Notes: a model not told the origin generated them from the letters alone. A stretch of 64,000 bases of DNA from Bradyrhizobium septentrionale (GCF_011516645.4 NZ_CP088285.1:3738501-3802500), one strand, 5' to 3'; shown: positions 1-10,143, counted from the stretch's first letter. Program-made: numbers and translations.

Positions 1-158
1 CCTATCACTTCCTGATGCCGCCGCTCGGCATGCTGTTCGCCTACCTCGTGCTCGGCGAGCATATCGAATTTCGCGATCTGCTCGGCATCGTTCCGGTCGC
101 GCTCGGCATCTACCTAGTGACCCGCCCCGCCGCCGCGCCCAAGAGGAGCGTGACGTGA
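1..158 (+). CDS. EamA/DMT-family permease, C-terminal fragment (cut by window start)
   Basis: The reading frame that opens at base 3 gives 51 residues ending at a TGA at 156-158. It contains a hydrophobic helix, the sequence LGEHIEFRDLLG, another hydrophobic helix and a short basic tail. A Glu-containing loop followed by a last helix of the form GIVPVALGIYLV is typical of the final two helices of drug/metabolite transporters (EamA family), which export or import small metabolites across the inner membrane. Only the tail is visible, so substrate and full length cannot be judged. Family assignment is by resemblance and is moderately secure. Confidence 0.6.
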   Translation, partial: YHFLMPPLGMLFAYLVLGEHIEFRDLLGIVPVALGIYLVTRPAAAPKRSVT

Positions 159-245
159 GCATCACCACGCTACGGCCATAGAGCCACAGGTTTCATCGGA
201 GGAACCCCGCGGTATCCGGTTCGTTGTCGCGACGGCCGGAACCGC

Positions 246-1577
246 ATGACACACAAGACCTCGCAAAAACATGACGGCAAGTCGGGCAGCGCGCCGACAG
301 AGCAGGCCCCGCGCCAGCCGTTCAGCGTCCGCAATGTCCTGAAGGCGCTTGGCCCCGGTTTGATCACTGGGGCCTCCGACGACGACCCGTCGGGGATCGG
401 CACCTACAGCCAGGCCGGCGCGCAACTCGGCTACGGCATCGGCTGGACCATGCTGCTGACTTTCCCGCTGATGACCGCGATCCAGGAGATTTCCGCGCGG
501 GTCGGCCGCGTCACCGGGCACGGCATATCGGGCAATGTCTGCCGGCATTATCCGAGTTGGCTCCTGGTCGTCGTGGTGACGCTGCTGTCGATCGCCAATA
601 CCGTCAACATCGCCGCGGACCTCTCGGCCATGGCGGATGCGACAAAGCTCCTGATCGGCGGTCCGGCCATCCTCTACGTCGTGCTGTTCGGTGTGGCGTC
701 GGTGGCTGCCCAGATCTTCATGAACTACCGGCGCTACGTTGCCGTGCTGAAATGGCTGACGCTCTCGCTGTTCGCCTATGTCGCGGCGCTCGCCTTTGCC
801 AAGGTGTCGTGGACAGAGGCCTTGGCCGGCGTGCTGCTGCCGCGCATCACCTGGAGCGCGGACTATTTCACCACCATTGTCGCGATCCTCGGCACCACGA
901 TCTCGCCCTACCTGTTCTTCTGGCAGGCCTCGCAGGAGGCCGAGGAGCAGCGGATCGATGCCAGCAAGCATCCGCTGATCGAGCGGCACTATGGCGCGCA
1001 GCGCGAATTCTCGCGCATCCGCGCCGATACCATCACCGGCATGGCGTTCTCCAACCTGATCGCGCTGTCGATCATCGTCACCGCCGCCGCATCGCTGCAT
1101 GCCGCCGGCAAGACCGATATCCAGACCTCGGCGCAAGCCGCCGAGGCATTGCGCCCGATCGCAGGACCCTTTGCCGAGGTGATCTTCGCGCTCGGCATCG
1201 TCGGCACCGGCCTGCTGGCGATCCCGGTGCTTGCCGGCGCAACGGCCTACGCGGTCGGCGAAGGACGGCGGTGGTCTGTCGGGCTGGCACGCAAGCCGAA
1301 GGAGGCAATCGCATTCTATTCGGTGCTGGCGCTGTCGGGCGGCATCGGCATCGCGCTCAACTTCACCCCGATCGATCCGATCTCGGCGCTGTACTGGAGC
1401 GCGGTCGTCAACGGCGTGCTCGCGGTGCCCGTGATGGTGCTGCTGATGTTCATGGCCCGCCACAAGCCGGTGATGGGACGCTTCGTGATCGGCGGGTGGC
1501 TCTACTGGCTCGGCTGGCTCTCGACCGCTGCGATGGCGCTCAGCGTGATCGCGATGGGCGTCGGGCTGCTCCTATGA
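246..1577 (+). CDS. Nramp-like divalent metal transporter with variant motifs
   Basis: This 443-residue protein has about eleven hydrophobic segments and the overall layout of SLC11/Nramp transporters, which move divalent metals inward with protons. The helix-1 motif reads DDDPSGIGTYSQAGAQ where classical members have DPGN. The helix-6 region reads TISPYLFFWQASQEAEE where classical manganese and iron transporters have MPH. The methionine that selects transition metals is therefore absent, so the substrate may not be Mn or Fe. A poly-charged N-terminal tail of about 30 residues precedes helix 1. The gene stands alone and converges with the Lrp gene, whose stop is 9 bases away. The fold assignment is firm and the substrate is not. 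Confidence 0.85.
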   Translation: MTHKTSQKHDGKSGSAPTEQAPRQPFSVRNVLKALGPGLITGASDDDPSGIGTYSQAGAQLGYGIGWTMLLTFPLMTAIQEISARVGRVTGHGISGNVCRHYPSWLLVVVVTLLSIANTVNIAADLSAMADATKLLIGGPAILYVVLFGVASVAAQIFMNYRRYVAVLKWLTLSLFAYVAALAFAKVSWTEALAGVLLPRITWSADYFTTIVAILGTTISPYLFFWQASQEAEEQRIDASKHPLIERHYGAQREFSRIRADTITGMAFSNLIALSIIVTAAASLHAAGKTDIQTSAQAAEALRPIAGPFAEVIFALGIVGTGLLAIPVLAGATAYAVGEGRRWSVGLARKPKEAIAFYSVLALSGGIGIALNFTPIDPISALYWSAVVNGVLAVPVMVLLMFMARHKPVMGRFVIGGWLYWLGWLSTAAMALSVIAMGVGLLL

Positions 1578-1586
1578 TCCCCGCGG

Positions 1587-2069
1587 TCAGAACAGCGAGG
1601 GATCGATCTTGGTCGTCGATTTGACCTTCCGCAGGATGATGGTGGTGCGGTAGCTCGCGATATCGGTGTCGCGCTGCATGAGGCGGTCGAGGATGAACGA
1701 TTGATAACGCGCGAGGTCGGAAGACACGACACGGAGCGAGTAATCCCAATCGCCGGCAATCATGCAGCATTCGACCACCTCCGGAAGGCCGGTCACCTTC
1801 TTCTCGAAGCGCTCGAAGGATTCCCTGGTCTGCTGCTTGAGGCGGACCTCGACGATCACGTCGAACCCGAGCCCGATCTTGGCTGGGTCCACCAGTGCCA
1901 CATAGGAGCGGATGACGCCGGCCTCTTCGAGTGTCCGGACGCGTCGCATGCAGGGGGCGGACGAGAGGCCGATCTGCTCGGCCAGTTCGAGATTGGTGAT
2001 GCGCCCTTCGACCTGCAGCACGTCGAGGATTTTCCGGTCGATCTCGTCCAGCACGATCGTGGTTCCCAT
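1587..2069 (-). CDS. Lrp/AsnC-family transcriptional regulator
   Basis: From the ATG at 2067-2069 the protein has 160 residues, the usual size for the family. A longer frame upstream is open but not needed, and a purine-rich stretch (gcgaaagaa) sits just before the chosen ATG. The N-terminal half is an AsnC-type winged helix beginning LDEIDRKILDVLQVEGR and containing LELAEQIGLS; the C-terminal half is the RAM effector domain. Lrp proteins bind DNA as dimers or octamers and respond to amino acids. It is transcribed away from the dialkylglycine decarboxylase gene, and the spacer holds two palindromes with the same arms, so local control of that gene is likely. Confidence 0.9.
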   Translation of the reverse strand: MGTTIVLDEIDRKILDVLQVEGRITNLELAEQIGLSSAPCMRRVRTLEEAGVIRSYVALVDPAKIGLGFDVIVEVRLKQQTRESFERFEKKVTGLPEVVECCMIAGDWDYSLRVVSSDLARYQSFILDRLMQRDTDIASYRTTIILRKVKSTTKIDPSLF

Positions 2070-2094
2070 TTCTTTCGCATTTACCTCATCTGAC

Positions 2095-2147
2095 GCAATT
2101 AATTGCAATTGGCGGCCAAATGCATCCCAAAACGCAATGCCATTGCG
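2095..2147. promoter_or_regulatory. Candidate Lrp operator: two palindromes with GCAAT/ATTGC arms
   Basis: In the spacer between the Lrp gene and the divergent decarboxylase gene, GCAATTAATTGC at 2095-2106 is a perfect palindrome. CGCAATG-C-CATTGCG at 2133-2147 is a second perfect inverted repeat. Both share the arms GCAAT and ATTGC and their centres lie about 40 bases apart, close to four helical turns. Overlapping AATTGCAATT at 2101-2110 extends the first site. The assignment to the neighbouring Lrp protein is inferred from position. Confidence 0.6.
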
Positions 2148-2182
2148 ACAGTGTCCGCATAGGATGCCCTGCGAGAACCTGA

Positions 2183-3523
<1,341 letters not shown>

Positions 3524-3535
3524 AAGACTGGCAGA

Positions 3536-4318
3536 TCAGTCTTTGCGGAACACGATCGAGGCCATCCAGCCGGTCATCAGCGCCATGAACGCGGTGACGA
3601 GGCCGTAGACCAGGCCGTTCTGCCGCGCGGTGGTGGCGACGAACTGCTCGAAGCCGACCTTGACGATCTCGAACGCGGTCTCGGTCTTGGTCACCAGCGC
3701 GCCGTCGGCAAACAGCTTGATCTCGACATTGTAGGTGCCGATCGGCACCTCCGCCGGCAGCGGGATGCCGGTGCGGAACAGGGTCGGGGTCAGGAACGTC
3801 ACCGCCGATGTCGCCTCGCGGTAGAGCCCGTGCTCGGAGCGCAGGCGAACGAAGGCGCTGCGGAAGGCATCGTTGGGCACCACGTCGGCATAGTCGGGCC
3901 CGACCCGCTGCATCAAGAGCACGTTGTTGAGCCCGAGCTGTTGACGCCGCTGCACCTCCGGCGAGGCGATCTGGTCGAACGGACGGTTGGAGAACAGCGC
4001 GAGATAGCCCGGCACCTGCAGGAACTGCCGCGAATCGGTGTTGATCCAGATCCCGAATTTGCGCTCCTTGCGCCGCGTGACCATGTCGGCGCGCGGGCCG
4101 GAGACCGTGACGACGAGATCGTAATTGCCGCGATTGGGCGGCGTCTTGTCGTCCTTTTCGACCGAGCCGAACAGCACCAGCTCGCCGCCGGAATAATTCG
4201 GCGTCACCGTGACGCGGTGGTTGGAGACCGACACGATCAGCCGCTCGGCATGCGCAGGCGCGGCCGCCAGCATTGCGGTCACGACACCGGCGATGGCGAA
4301 CAGCGCGCGCGATCTCAT
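3536..4318 (-). CDS. TIGR02186-type membrane-anchored periplasmic protein
   Basis: The 260-residue protein starts with a signal peptide (basic MRSR, hydrophobic core, cleavage near AHA-ER at residue 24). It then has a soluble periplasmic portion rich in beta-strand-like sequence, and ends with one helix (GLVYGLVTAFMALMTGWMAS) followed by a short basic tail. This matches the uncharacterised TIGR02186 family, which I recall next to TauE/SafE genes in alphaproteobacteria. Its ATG overlaps the stop of the upstream permease in an ATGA arrangement, so the two are translationally coupled. A role as periplasmic partner of that exporter is inference; no catalytic motif is seen. Confidence 0.8.
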   Translation of the reverse strand: MRSRALFAIAGVVTAMLAAAPAHAERLIVSVSNHRVTVTPNYSGGELVLFGSVEKDDKTPPNRGNYDLVVTVSGPRADMVTRRKERKFGIWINTDSRQFLQVPGYLALFSNRPFDQIASPEVQRRQQLGLNNVLLMQRVGPDYADVVPNDAFRSAFVRLRSEHGLYREATSAVTFLTPTLFRTGIPLPAEVPIGTYNVEIKLFADGALVTKTETAFEIVKVGFEQFVATTARQNGLVYGLVTAFMALMTGWMASIVFRKD

Positions 4319-5247
4319 GGCGGGCCTCCGCCACTGCTTTCGCGGATGGTGAAGAGATCCTGCGGCCGGATCACCAGCTCGACTGCAAAGCGGATGCCGA
4401 CCGCGAGCACCAGCAGGCCGAGCAGCAGGCGCAGATGCTCGCCGCGGATCTTCTGGCCGGCGCGGGCGCCGAACTGCGCGCCGGTGACGCCGCCGATCAT
4501 CAGGATCAGCGCCAGCACGGCGTCGACCAGATGGTTGGTCGCCGCGTGCAGCAGGGTCGCGAACACCATGGTGACGAGGGTGAGCACCATCGAGGTGCCG
4601 ATCACGGTCGAGGTCGGCACCCGCAGCAGATAGATCATCAGCGGCACCAGGATGAAGCCGCCGCCGATGCCCATCACCGCGCCGATGAAGCCGATCACGA
4701 GCCCGACCACGACCACCGGGATGACGGAAAGGTAGATCTTGGAGCGCTTGAAGCGCAGCTTCAGCGGCAGGCCGTGGATCCAGCCATGGCTGCCGGGCTT
4801 GCGCAGCGTGACCGGACCGCCGCGGCGAGCGCGCAGCATCGCGCGCAGGCCTTCCCAGAACATCAGCCCGCCGACCGTCGTCAGCAGGATGACGTAGGAC
4901 AGTGCGATCATCAGGTCGAGCTGGCCGAGCGAGCGCAGGAAGGTGAAGGTCCACACCCCAAGCGCGGTGCCGATCGTGCCTCCGACCAGCAGGACCGCGG
5001 CCAGCAGCGGGTCGATCGCGCGTCTGCGCCAATAGGAGATCGCGCCGGAGAAGGAGGAGGCCGCGATATGGCTTGCAACCGAGGCCACCGCGACCGCGGG
5101 CGCGATGCCGACGAAGATCAGAAGCGGCGTCATCAGGAAGCCGCCGCCGATCCCGAACATGCCGGAGACGAATCCAACCGCCGCGCCCATCGCCAGGATG
5201 AGGAAGACATTGACCGGAATGTCGGCGATCGGGAGGTACAGCTGCAC
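4315..5247 (-). CDS. TauE/SafE-family sulfite/sulfonate exporter-like permease
   Basis: The protein has two homologous halves, each opening with the glycine-rich motif of this family: GFVSGMFGIGGGFLMTPLL in the first half and GFIGAVMGIGGGFILVPLM in the second. Some eight helices surround them. Family members export sulfite, sulfoacetate or other organosulfur anions. The GTG at 5245-5247 gives VQLYLPIADIPVN and 310 residues, a normal length; an in-frame ATG at 5298 would add 17 residues that look unlike a transporter start. The stop overlaps the start of the TIGR02186 gene by four bases, so the two form an operon. The substrate is not known. Confidence 0.85.
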   Translation of the reverse strand: MQLYLPIADIPVNVFLILAMGAAVGFVSGMFGIGGGFLMTPLLIFVGIAPAVAVASVASHIAASSFSGAISYWRRRAIDPLLAAVLLVGGTIGTALGVWTFTFLRSLGQLDLMIALSYVILLTTVGGLMFWEGLRAMLRARRGGPVTLRKPGSHGWIHGLPLKLRFKRSKIYLSVIPVVVVGLVIGFIGAVMGIGGGFILVPLMIYLLRVPTSTVIGTSMVLTLVTMVFATLLHAATNHLVDAVLALILMIGGVTGAQFGARAGQKIRGEHLRLLLGLLVLAVGIRFAVELVIRPQDLFTIRESSGGGPP

Positions 5248-5513
5248 GCGCGTCGCTTCTTGTCGGTTCGCCGCCAGTTGGGCGCAAGGCCGCATCACGG
5301 CGTGATGTCGTTCGGGTCGGGCATTCTCCGGCTGAACGAATCCGGTCAGCGCGCAAGAAGCAGGCGAACGCGGGTCGATTGCCGCATTCTTGCATAACCG
5401 AAATCGGCGGGGGGAGGGACTAAAGATTCCGCCCCGGAGAGCATTTTTCGCCGCACGTTGCAGCTCAGCTGCGGACGTGGTTGATAATTCAGATTAATGA
5501 CGTCCGTGTTGCC

Positions 5514-6350
5514 TCAGGGCCGATCGACCGGCCTGGTGATCAGGTTCAGCGCGAGCGCTTCCTTCGGGCTCAGCCAGCGGATATCCGAGGTCTGCGACAT
5601 CGCCTCGACGATCCCTGAGGAGATGCCCATCTTGGTCATGTAGCCCAGCACCATGCCCTGGATGCGTTGCGCCTCGGCGAGGGGATCGCTGACCGGTGCG
5701 CTCGTCGTGAAGCGATGCACGCCGAGCCGCGAGCCCGCGATGCCATAACGGGTCTGGCCGCCGGCAAAGACCAGCACACAGGCGCTGGCGCAGGCGGCGG
5801 GGCGGAGCTTGCCCGATGCGTCTGATGTGGCGACGGCGGTGACGAGCCCGCGGGTGCGGATAGCCTCGCCCATGATGGCGGCCTGGTTCAGCGCGCCGCC
5901 CTGCGACGACAGCAGCACGGCATCGCCAGGTTTGAGACGCGCCTCGCTGAGCCGGTCGCGGAGCCAGCTCGCGCTGGCCGAACCGATCTTGCCGCTGATC
6001 GCAAGCGCCCGCCGGCCGCGGCCCGATCCGTCGATGTCGACATCGGGAATCACCGCCGACGTCATGCTCGCCGCGATGTAGGTCTCGCGCCAGAAGTCCC
6101 AGGCGCCGGGCGTCGACAAGTCGCGGTAGGCCTGGATGGCGACGCTCGACAGCAGCAGGACAAAGATGATGATGGACCAGAGCGAGAACCGGAAGGCGCG
6201 GGGCGGTGACGGCGCGTTGCCTTGCGGCGGCGGAGCGTTGGGACGTGCGGCAAACGGCGACGACCTCTCGCGCGGCGGCGCGACGCGGGGACCGGTCGGC
6301 GACGAACGGTGGGCTCCCGCTGCATCATCCTGACGGTCATCGACAGACAA
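5514..6350 (-). CDS. Single-pass membrane protein with Clp-like periplasmic domain (COG3904-like)
   Basis: This 278-residue protein has a proline-rich cytoplasmic N-terminus, one transmembrane helix at about residues 54-76 (SLWSIIIFVLLLSSVAIQAY), then a domain resembling the crotonase/ClpP-like fold. That domain contains LSSQGGALNQAAIMGEAIR, CASACVLVFAGG and GVHRF. In such proteins the small-residue motif CASAC and the later His are candidate active-site elements. The location would be inner membrane with the domain outside. It stands alone, followed by the scaffold gene on the same strand after a repeat-containing gap. Function is unknown; similarity to membrane-bound Clp-type serine peptidases is my inference. 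Confidence 0.75.
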   Translation of the reverse strand: MSVDDRQDDAAGAHRSSPTGPRVAPPRERSSPFAARPNAPPPQGNAPSPPRAFRFSLWSIIIFVLLLSSVAIQAYRDLSTPGAWDFWRETYIAASMTSAVIPDVDIDGSGRGRRALAISGKIGSASASWLRDRLSEARLKPGDAVLLSSQGGALNQAAIMGEAIRTRGLVTAVATSDASGKLRPAACASACVLVFAGGQTRYGIAGSRLGVHRFTTSAPVSDPLAEAQRIQGMVLGYMTKMGISSGIVEAMSQTSDIRWLSPKEALALNLITRPVDRP

Positions 6351-6462
6351 ACCGGCTCCTCCGGAACGCGTGCGCTAATGGCGCGGGACTGCGCACCTCT
6401 CTACACGGCGGAAGCGCGGAGGTATAGCAGAGCGGCGCCGTCAAGGCGCCGCAGCCGTTTTC

Positions 6463-6567
6463 AATTCATAGCGTTTTCGAGCGAAGTGGGCACCGGTTCG
6501 CGTGAAGAAAACGCGTCAAAACAAGAATCTAGAGCTTCGGTTCTGATTCAATCAGAACCGAAATGCT
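6463..6567. repeat. Mosaic intergenic repeat with 13-bp hairpin
   Basis: The gap between the Clp-like gene and the scaffold gene contains a Bradyrhizobium-type mosaic: a segment around GCGTTTTCGAGCGAAGTGGG, a TCTAGAGC junction, then a perfect 13-base stem with a one-base centre at 6536-6562 (arms beginning TTCGGTTCTGATT). The hairpin lies immediately downstream of the scaffold stop codon and may also end its transcript. I recall similar sequence in many intergenic regions of this genus; copy number could not be checked here. Confidence 0.65.
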
Positions 6568-9500
6568 CTAGCGAGCTGGAGCGGCCAGCGCCGCGGTCCG
6601 CTTCGACAGTTGCTTGGCGGGCTTTGCCGCTGCGGGCTGCGCGGGCGCGCTGTCCCAGCCGCCGGCAGGTGCCGGCACGTTCACGGCATCGCTCGGTTGC
6701 GGCTCCGGGGTGAAGGTCTGGATCGCGAGCTTCGCTGCGGCGAGCGACTGCGGGTCGAGCCGCTTGGCGATGTCGTCGCGCTTGTGGCCGGCGTCGGCGT
6801 CGCCCTGCGCGGCCGCGAGGCTGAACCACTTGAAGGACTCGGCGAGGTTCTGTTCGACGCCGATGCCGCGGGCATAGAGGATGCCGAGATTGACCTGGCT
6901 GTCGGCGACACCGCGATCTCCCGCCTTGCGGAACCACTGCGCCGCGCTCTTGTAGTCGGCGCCCTTGCCGCCGCCATCGGCGTCGAGCACGGCGAGGTTA
7001 TGCATCGCCTTGGCGCTGCCGCGCTCGGCGGCCTGCACGTAGTAGCGCCGCGCCATATCGAAGTCGCGCTTCACGCTGAGGCCCTTCTCGTAGAAGGTGC
7101 CGAGCCGGAACATTGCGGGCACCACGCCGGCCTGGGCCGCGCGGCCGTACCATTTGGCGGCCTCGTCGAGATTGGCGGTCACGCCCTTGCCCTCGGCGAA
7201 GCGGATGCCGACCTCGTAGGCCGCGGCCGCATCGCCCTTGATCGCGGCCGTGCGCAGCGCCGGCCCGCCGATCGCGTCGGGCAGCTTCTCGCCTGCGGGA
7301 ATCTGGATCGTGCCGAGCTTGCCGCCAAGCGGCGGCGCAGTCGGAATTGTGCCGGTGATGTCGTTGGCGGCGGCCGGCGTCGCTGGGGTGGGAGCCGCTG
7401 ACGGCACTGGAGCAGCGGCGGGCGCGGCGGCCTGCGGGATTGTCACCTGCGCGCTATCGAGCGTGTTCGGCGCCGGCGTGTTGTTGGACTGGCGGCCGAG
7501 CGGGGTCGGCGAGGTCATCGACGGCCCGGGCAGGCCGGACGGCGCGGCCGGTGCAGGCACCGTGGAATTCTCGGCCGGCGGCTGCAGCGGCACCGGGGGC
7601 GCGGCCGGCTCGCTGTGCTCGATCGCCGGCATCTGCGGCGCGGAGCTGGTGTCGAGCAGGTTCATCGCCATCTTGGCGGTGGAGAGCAGGATCACGACCA
7701 CGCTCGCGCCGACCAGCAGCGAGCGGATCTTCGAGGTAATGGTCGACGGCTGGGCCTCCGGCGCGCCGGTCGCAGGTGCACCGGCCTTTCCGGCAGCGGC
7801 CTTCGCGGCCTTGTCGGCCTTCTCCTTCTTGGCTGCAGCCTTGCTCGCGGCGCGCGCCGCCTTCTCGTTGACGGGTTGCACGGCGGCGGCCTGCGCGGCG
7901 CGGCGCGCGGCGGCGATGAAGCTCGATGTCGAGACCGGCTCCTTCTTGCCGGCCGGAAGATCAGAGATCGCGCGCTCGGAATCGGCGATCCGCTCCGACG
8001 GCGACGACATGCGGCCCGAGGGGCGCGTGCCGGGCTCGAGCGGATGATCCGGCGGCAGTTCCGGTGCGATCGCAGCGCGTGCGGACGCCGCGTGCGGTTC
8101 GAGGATCTCGCTGATCGCGCGCGGCGGCAGCGGCGGCGGCGCGGGCTCGACCGGCTGCGCGGCATGGAATTCGCGCGGCGCGGACATGAAGTGCTCCTGC
8201 GCCTGCGCCGGATTCGGCAATTCGGGCCTGTAAGCTTCAGGCTGATACGTTTCAGGCTTGTAGGTCTCGGGCCTGTATGTTTCAGGCTTGGGCTGCGGCA
8301 TCGCCGCGCGCGGCATCTCCATCCGCGGCGCTTCCATCCGCGGTTCGGCCGGCGCGGGGGCGGGCGGCGCTGTGCGGACCGTGCGCAGATCGTTCTCGAT
8401 CATCGCCAGGCGATCGACGACATGGCCCAGCGTGTTGTGAACGGTCTCCAGCGAATCCTGGGTGCGGCGATCGGTCTCTGACTGGCTGAAGCGGATGTCG
8501 GACAGCTCGCGCTTCACCAGGTCGACGATGCCGCTATCCATCATCGGCTGCGGCGAGGCGCCATTGAAGTTGCGGGTGGCATCGGCGAGCGAGGCGATGT
8601 GGGCGTGCTGCGCCTCGAGGTGCCGCATGATGTCATGCAGCCCTTCCTCGACCCGGCCGAGATTGCCGGAGCGCTGGTCGGCGGATTCGAGCCGCTCGAG
8701 CAGATACGAGACGCGCTGCTCGAGATGGGTGAATGCCGACGAGCTGTCATTGCCGACCTGCAGGCGGTCGATCCGCTCCGACAAAGCGCGCACCGCACCT
8801 TCGATGGCATCGCCATTGTCATAGCCGGCCGGCCGCTCGCGGCTTTCCAGCGTCGAGGCCAGCGCGGCAATGCGCTGCTCGATCCCGGCAAAAGCATCGC
8901 CGTGGGAGTCGCTGCGCGACATCTGCGACAGCTGGTCGACCTTCGCCGACAGCGCATGCACGTCGGAGGAGAGCTGCAGCAGCGCGTCGTTGGAGGCGAC
9001 ATTGGAGACGATGGCGCGCAGCGCCGCGATCGCGCTCTCGAGCTGATGCACCGTCGACGGATCGTCGTTGGCGCGCAGGATCATGTCGAGCTTGGCGCCG
9101 AGATTGCGGATCGCCTCGTCATAACCCGTGAGCTGCTCGGCCGGGGTCAGCGTGCGCAGCGCCTCGCGGATCTCCGACAGCGCGCGTTCGATGCCGGCAA
9201 TCGCCTGGCTGTGGCCGTTGCTGCTGTCCTGGCGGATCTCGTCGATCCGGTGATGCAGCGAGCGGACCTCGTTCTCGATCGATTCGATCGCCCGGCGCGG
9301 CATCGCCTCGGTGATGGCCTGGCGGATCTCCGCCAGCTCGCCGCGGAAGGCCGCGATCGACTGCTCGATATGGTCGGGCCGCTGCAGCGCCTCGATCTGG
9401 CTCGTGATCTTGAGCAGATGGCGCTCGAGCGAGGAGAAGTCGGGGCCGGCGGGCGCGGCCGGCGGCGGCGCGTAGGCGGCCATCGGCGGGGCCGATGGCG

Positions 9501-10143
9501 GCATCGGCGGCGCGCTACGCGGCGGCATCTGCCGTGATGCTGATCCGTCGAGCTCGTTCTGGCGTGCGGCGATTTCCGCGATCGCGGAATCGAACGACGC
9601 CGGGCTCAGCGGCGGCGAGGGGCGGTAGACCTGGGCTGCGGCGCGCTCGACCGCCTCGGTCTGGCGCAGCCGCTCCTGCAATTGCCGCTCCTGCAACTGG
9701 CGGTCCGGCATCTGCGGCTCGCGCTGCATCTGCGGTTCACGCACCGGCTGGGGCTGCGGCTCGCGCGCCGGCTGCGGCCGCGAGATCTGCGACAGCCGCG
9801 CATCGAGGCGCGAGATCGCGTCGTTCAGCTGCCGCGCGACGGCGGGCTGGCCGCGCGGTATTTCGGCGCGCACGGCTTCGCCGCGCGACAATGGTTTTGC
9901 GATCTGTTCGATCTGGTGGGTGATGGCGTCGAGCCGCTGATGGATATCGGCGACCTCGCGGCTTTCCCGGCTCGGCATCGGCTGCTGCCGTTGCTCCATG
10001 CGCCAATCCGGCGGGCTCGGTTCGCCGACGGTGGAATTGAGCCAGTCGTTCAGCGACATGCCGGCGCGGCGCGCCGCCGCCTCGGCCCTTTCGCGGACGG
10101 AGGGATCGATGCCGTCAACACTCCACGATACGCGCGAATTCAT
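6568..10143 (-). CDS. Large coiled-coil, single-pass, Sel1-repeat scaffold protein (PodJ-like layout)
   Basis: The 1191-residue protein has four parts. Residues 1-45 are conserved-looking (DGIDPSVRERAEAAARRAGMSLNDWL). About 60-590 are long heptad-rich coiled coil interrupted by a Pro-rich stretch at 203-230. About 590-800 are Pro/Ala-rich and end in a Lys-rich segment. A transmembrane helix follows at about 804-826, then a periplasmic Pro-rich linker and at least four Sel1 repeats at about 970-1130 (AAYEVGIRFAEGKGV, AMFRLGTFYEKGL, AMHNLAVLDADGG, SQVNLGILYARGIGV). Cytoplasmic coiled coil, one helix and periplasmic Sel1 repeats is the plan of polar organisers such as PodJ. A role in polarity or envelope scaffolding is inferred from layout alone. 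Confidence 0.8.
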   Translation of the reverse strand: MNSRVSWSVDGIDPSVRERAEAAARRAGMSLNDWLNSTVGEPSPPDWRMEQRQQPMPSRESREVADIHQRLDAITHQIEQIAKPLSRGEAVRAEIPRGQPAVARQLNDAISRLDARLSQISRPQPAREPQPQPVREPQMQREPQMPDRQLQERQLQERLRQTEAVERAAAQVYRPSPPLSPASFDSAIAEIAARQNELDGSASRQMPPRSAPPMPPSAPPMAAYAPPPAAPAGPDFSSLERHLLKITSQIEALQRPDHIEQSIAAFRGELAEIRQAITEAMPRRAIESIENEVRSLHHRIDEIRQDSSNGHSQAIAGIERALSEIREALRTLTPAEQLTGYDEAIRNLGAKLDMILRANDDPSTVHQLESAIAALRAIVSNVASNDALLQLSSDVHALSAKVDQLSQMSRSDSHGDAFAGIEQRIAALASTLESRERPAGYDNGDAIEGAVRALSERIDRLQVGNDSSSAFTHLEQRVSYLLERLESADQRSGNLGRVEEGLHDIMRHLEAQHAHIASLADATRNFNGASPQPMMDSGIVDLVKRELSDIRFSQSETDRRTQDSLETVHNTLGHVVDRLAMIENDLRTVRTAPPAPAPAEPRMEAPRMEMPRAAMPQPKPETYRPETYKPETYQPEAYRPELPNPAQAQEHFMSAPREFHAAQPVEPAPPPLPPRAISEILEPHAASARAAIAPELPPDHPLEPGTRPSGRMSSPSERIADSERAISDLPAGKKEPVSTSSFIAAARRAAQAAAVQPVNEKAARAASKAAAKKEKADKAAKAAAGKAGAPATGAPEAQPSTITSKIRSLLVGASVVVILLSTAKMAMNLLDTSSAPQMPAIEHSEPAAPPVPLQPPAENSTVPAPAAPSGLPGPSMTSPTPLGRQSNNTPAPNTLDSAQVTIPQAAAPAAAPVPSAAPTPATPAAANDITGTIPTAPPLGGKLGTIQIPAGEKLPDAIGGPALRTAAIKGDAAAAYEVGIRFAEGKGVTANLDEAAKWYGRAAQAGVVPAMFRLGTFYEKGLSVKRDFDMARRYYVQAAERGSAKAMHNLAVLDADGGGKGADYKSAAQWFRKAGDRGVADSQVNLGILYARGIGVEQNLAESFKWFSLAAAQGDADAGHKRDDIAKRLDPQSLAAAKLAIQTFTPEPQPSDAVNVPAPAGGWDSAPAQPAAAKPAKQLSKRTAALAAPAR
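8227..8286 (-). repeat. In-gene tandem repeat, four 15-bp units (PETYR-like)
   Basis: Within the scaffold gene, residues 620-639 read PETYR PETYK PETYQ PEAYR, four copies of a five-residue unit encoded by 15-base units with only silent or conservative changes. It lies in the disordered Pro-rich linker between the coiled coil and the membrane helix. Such units expand and contract by slippage, so length may vary between strains. Confidence 0.8.
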
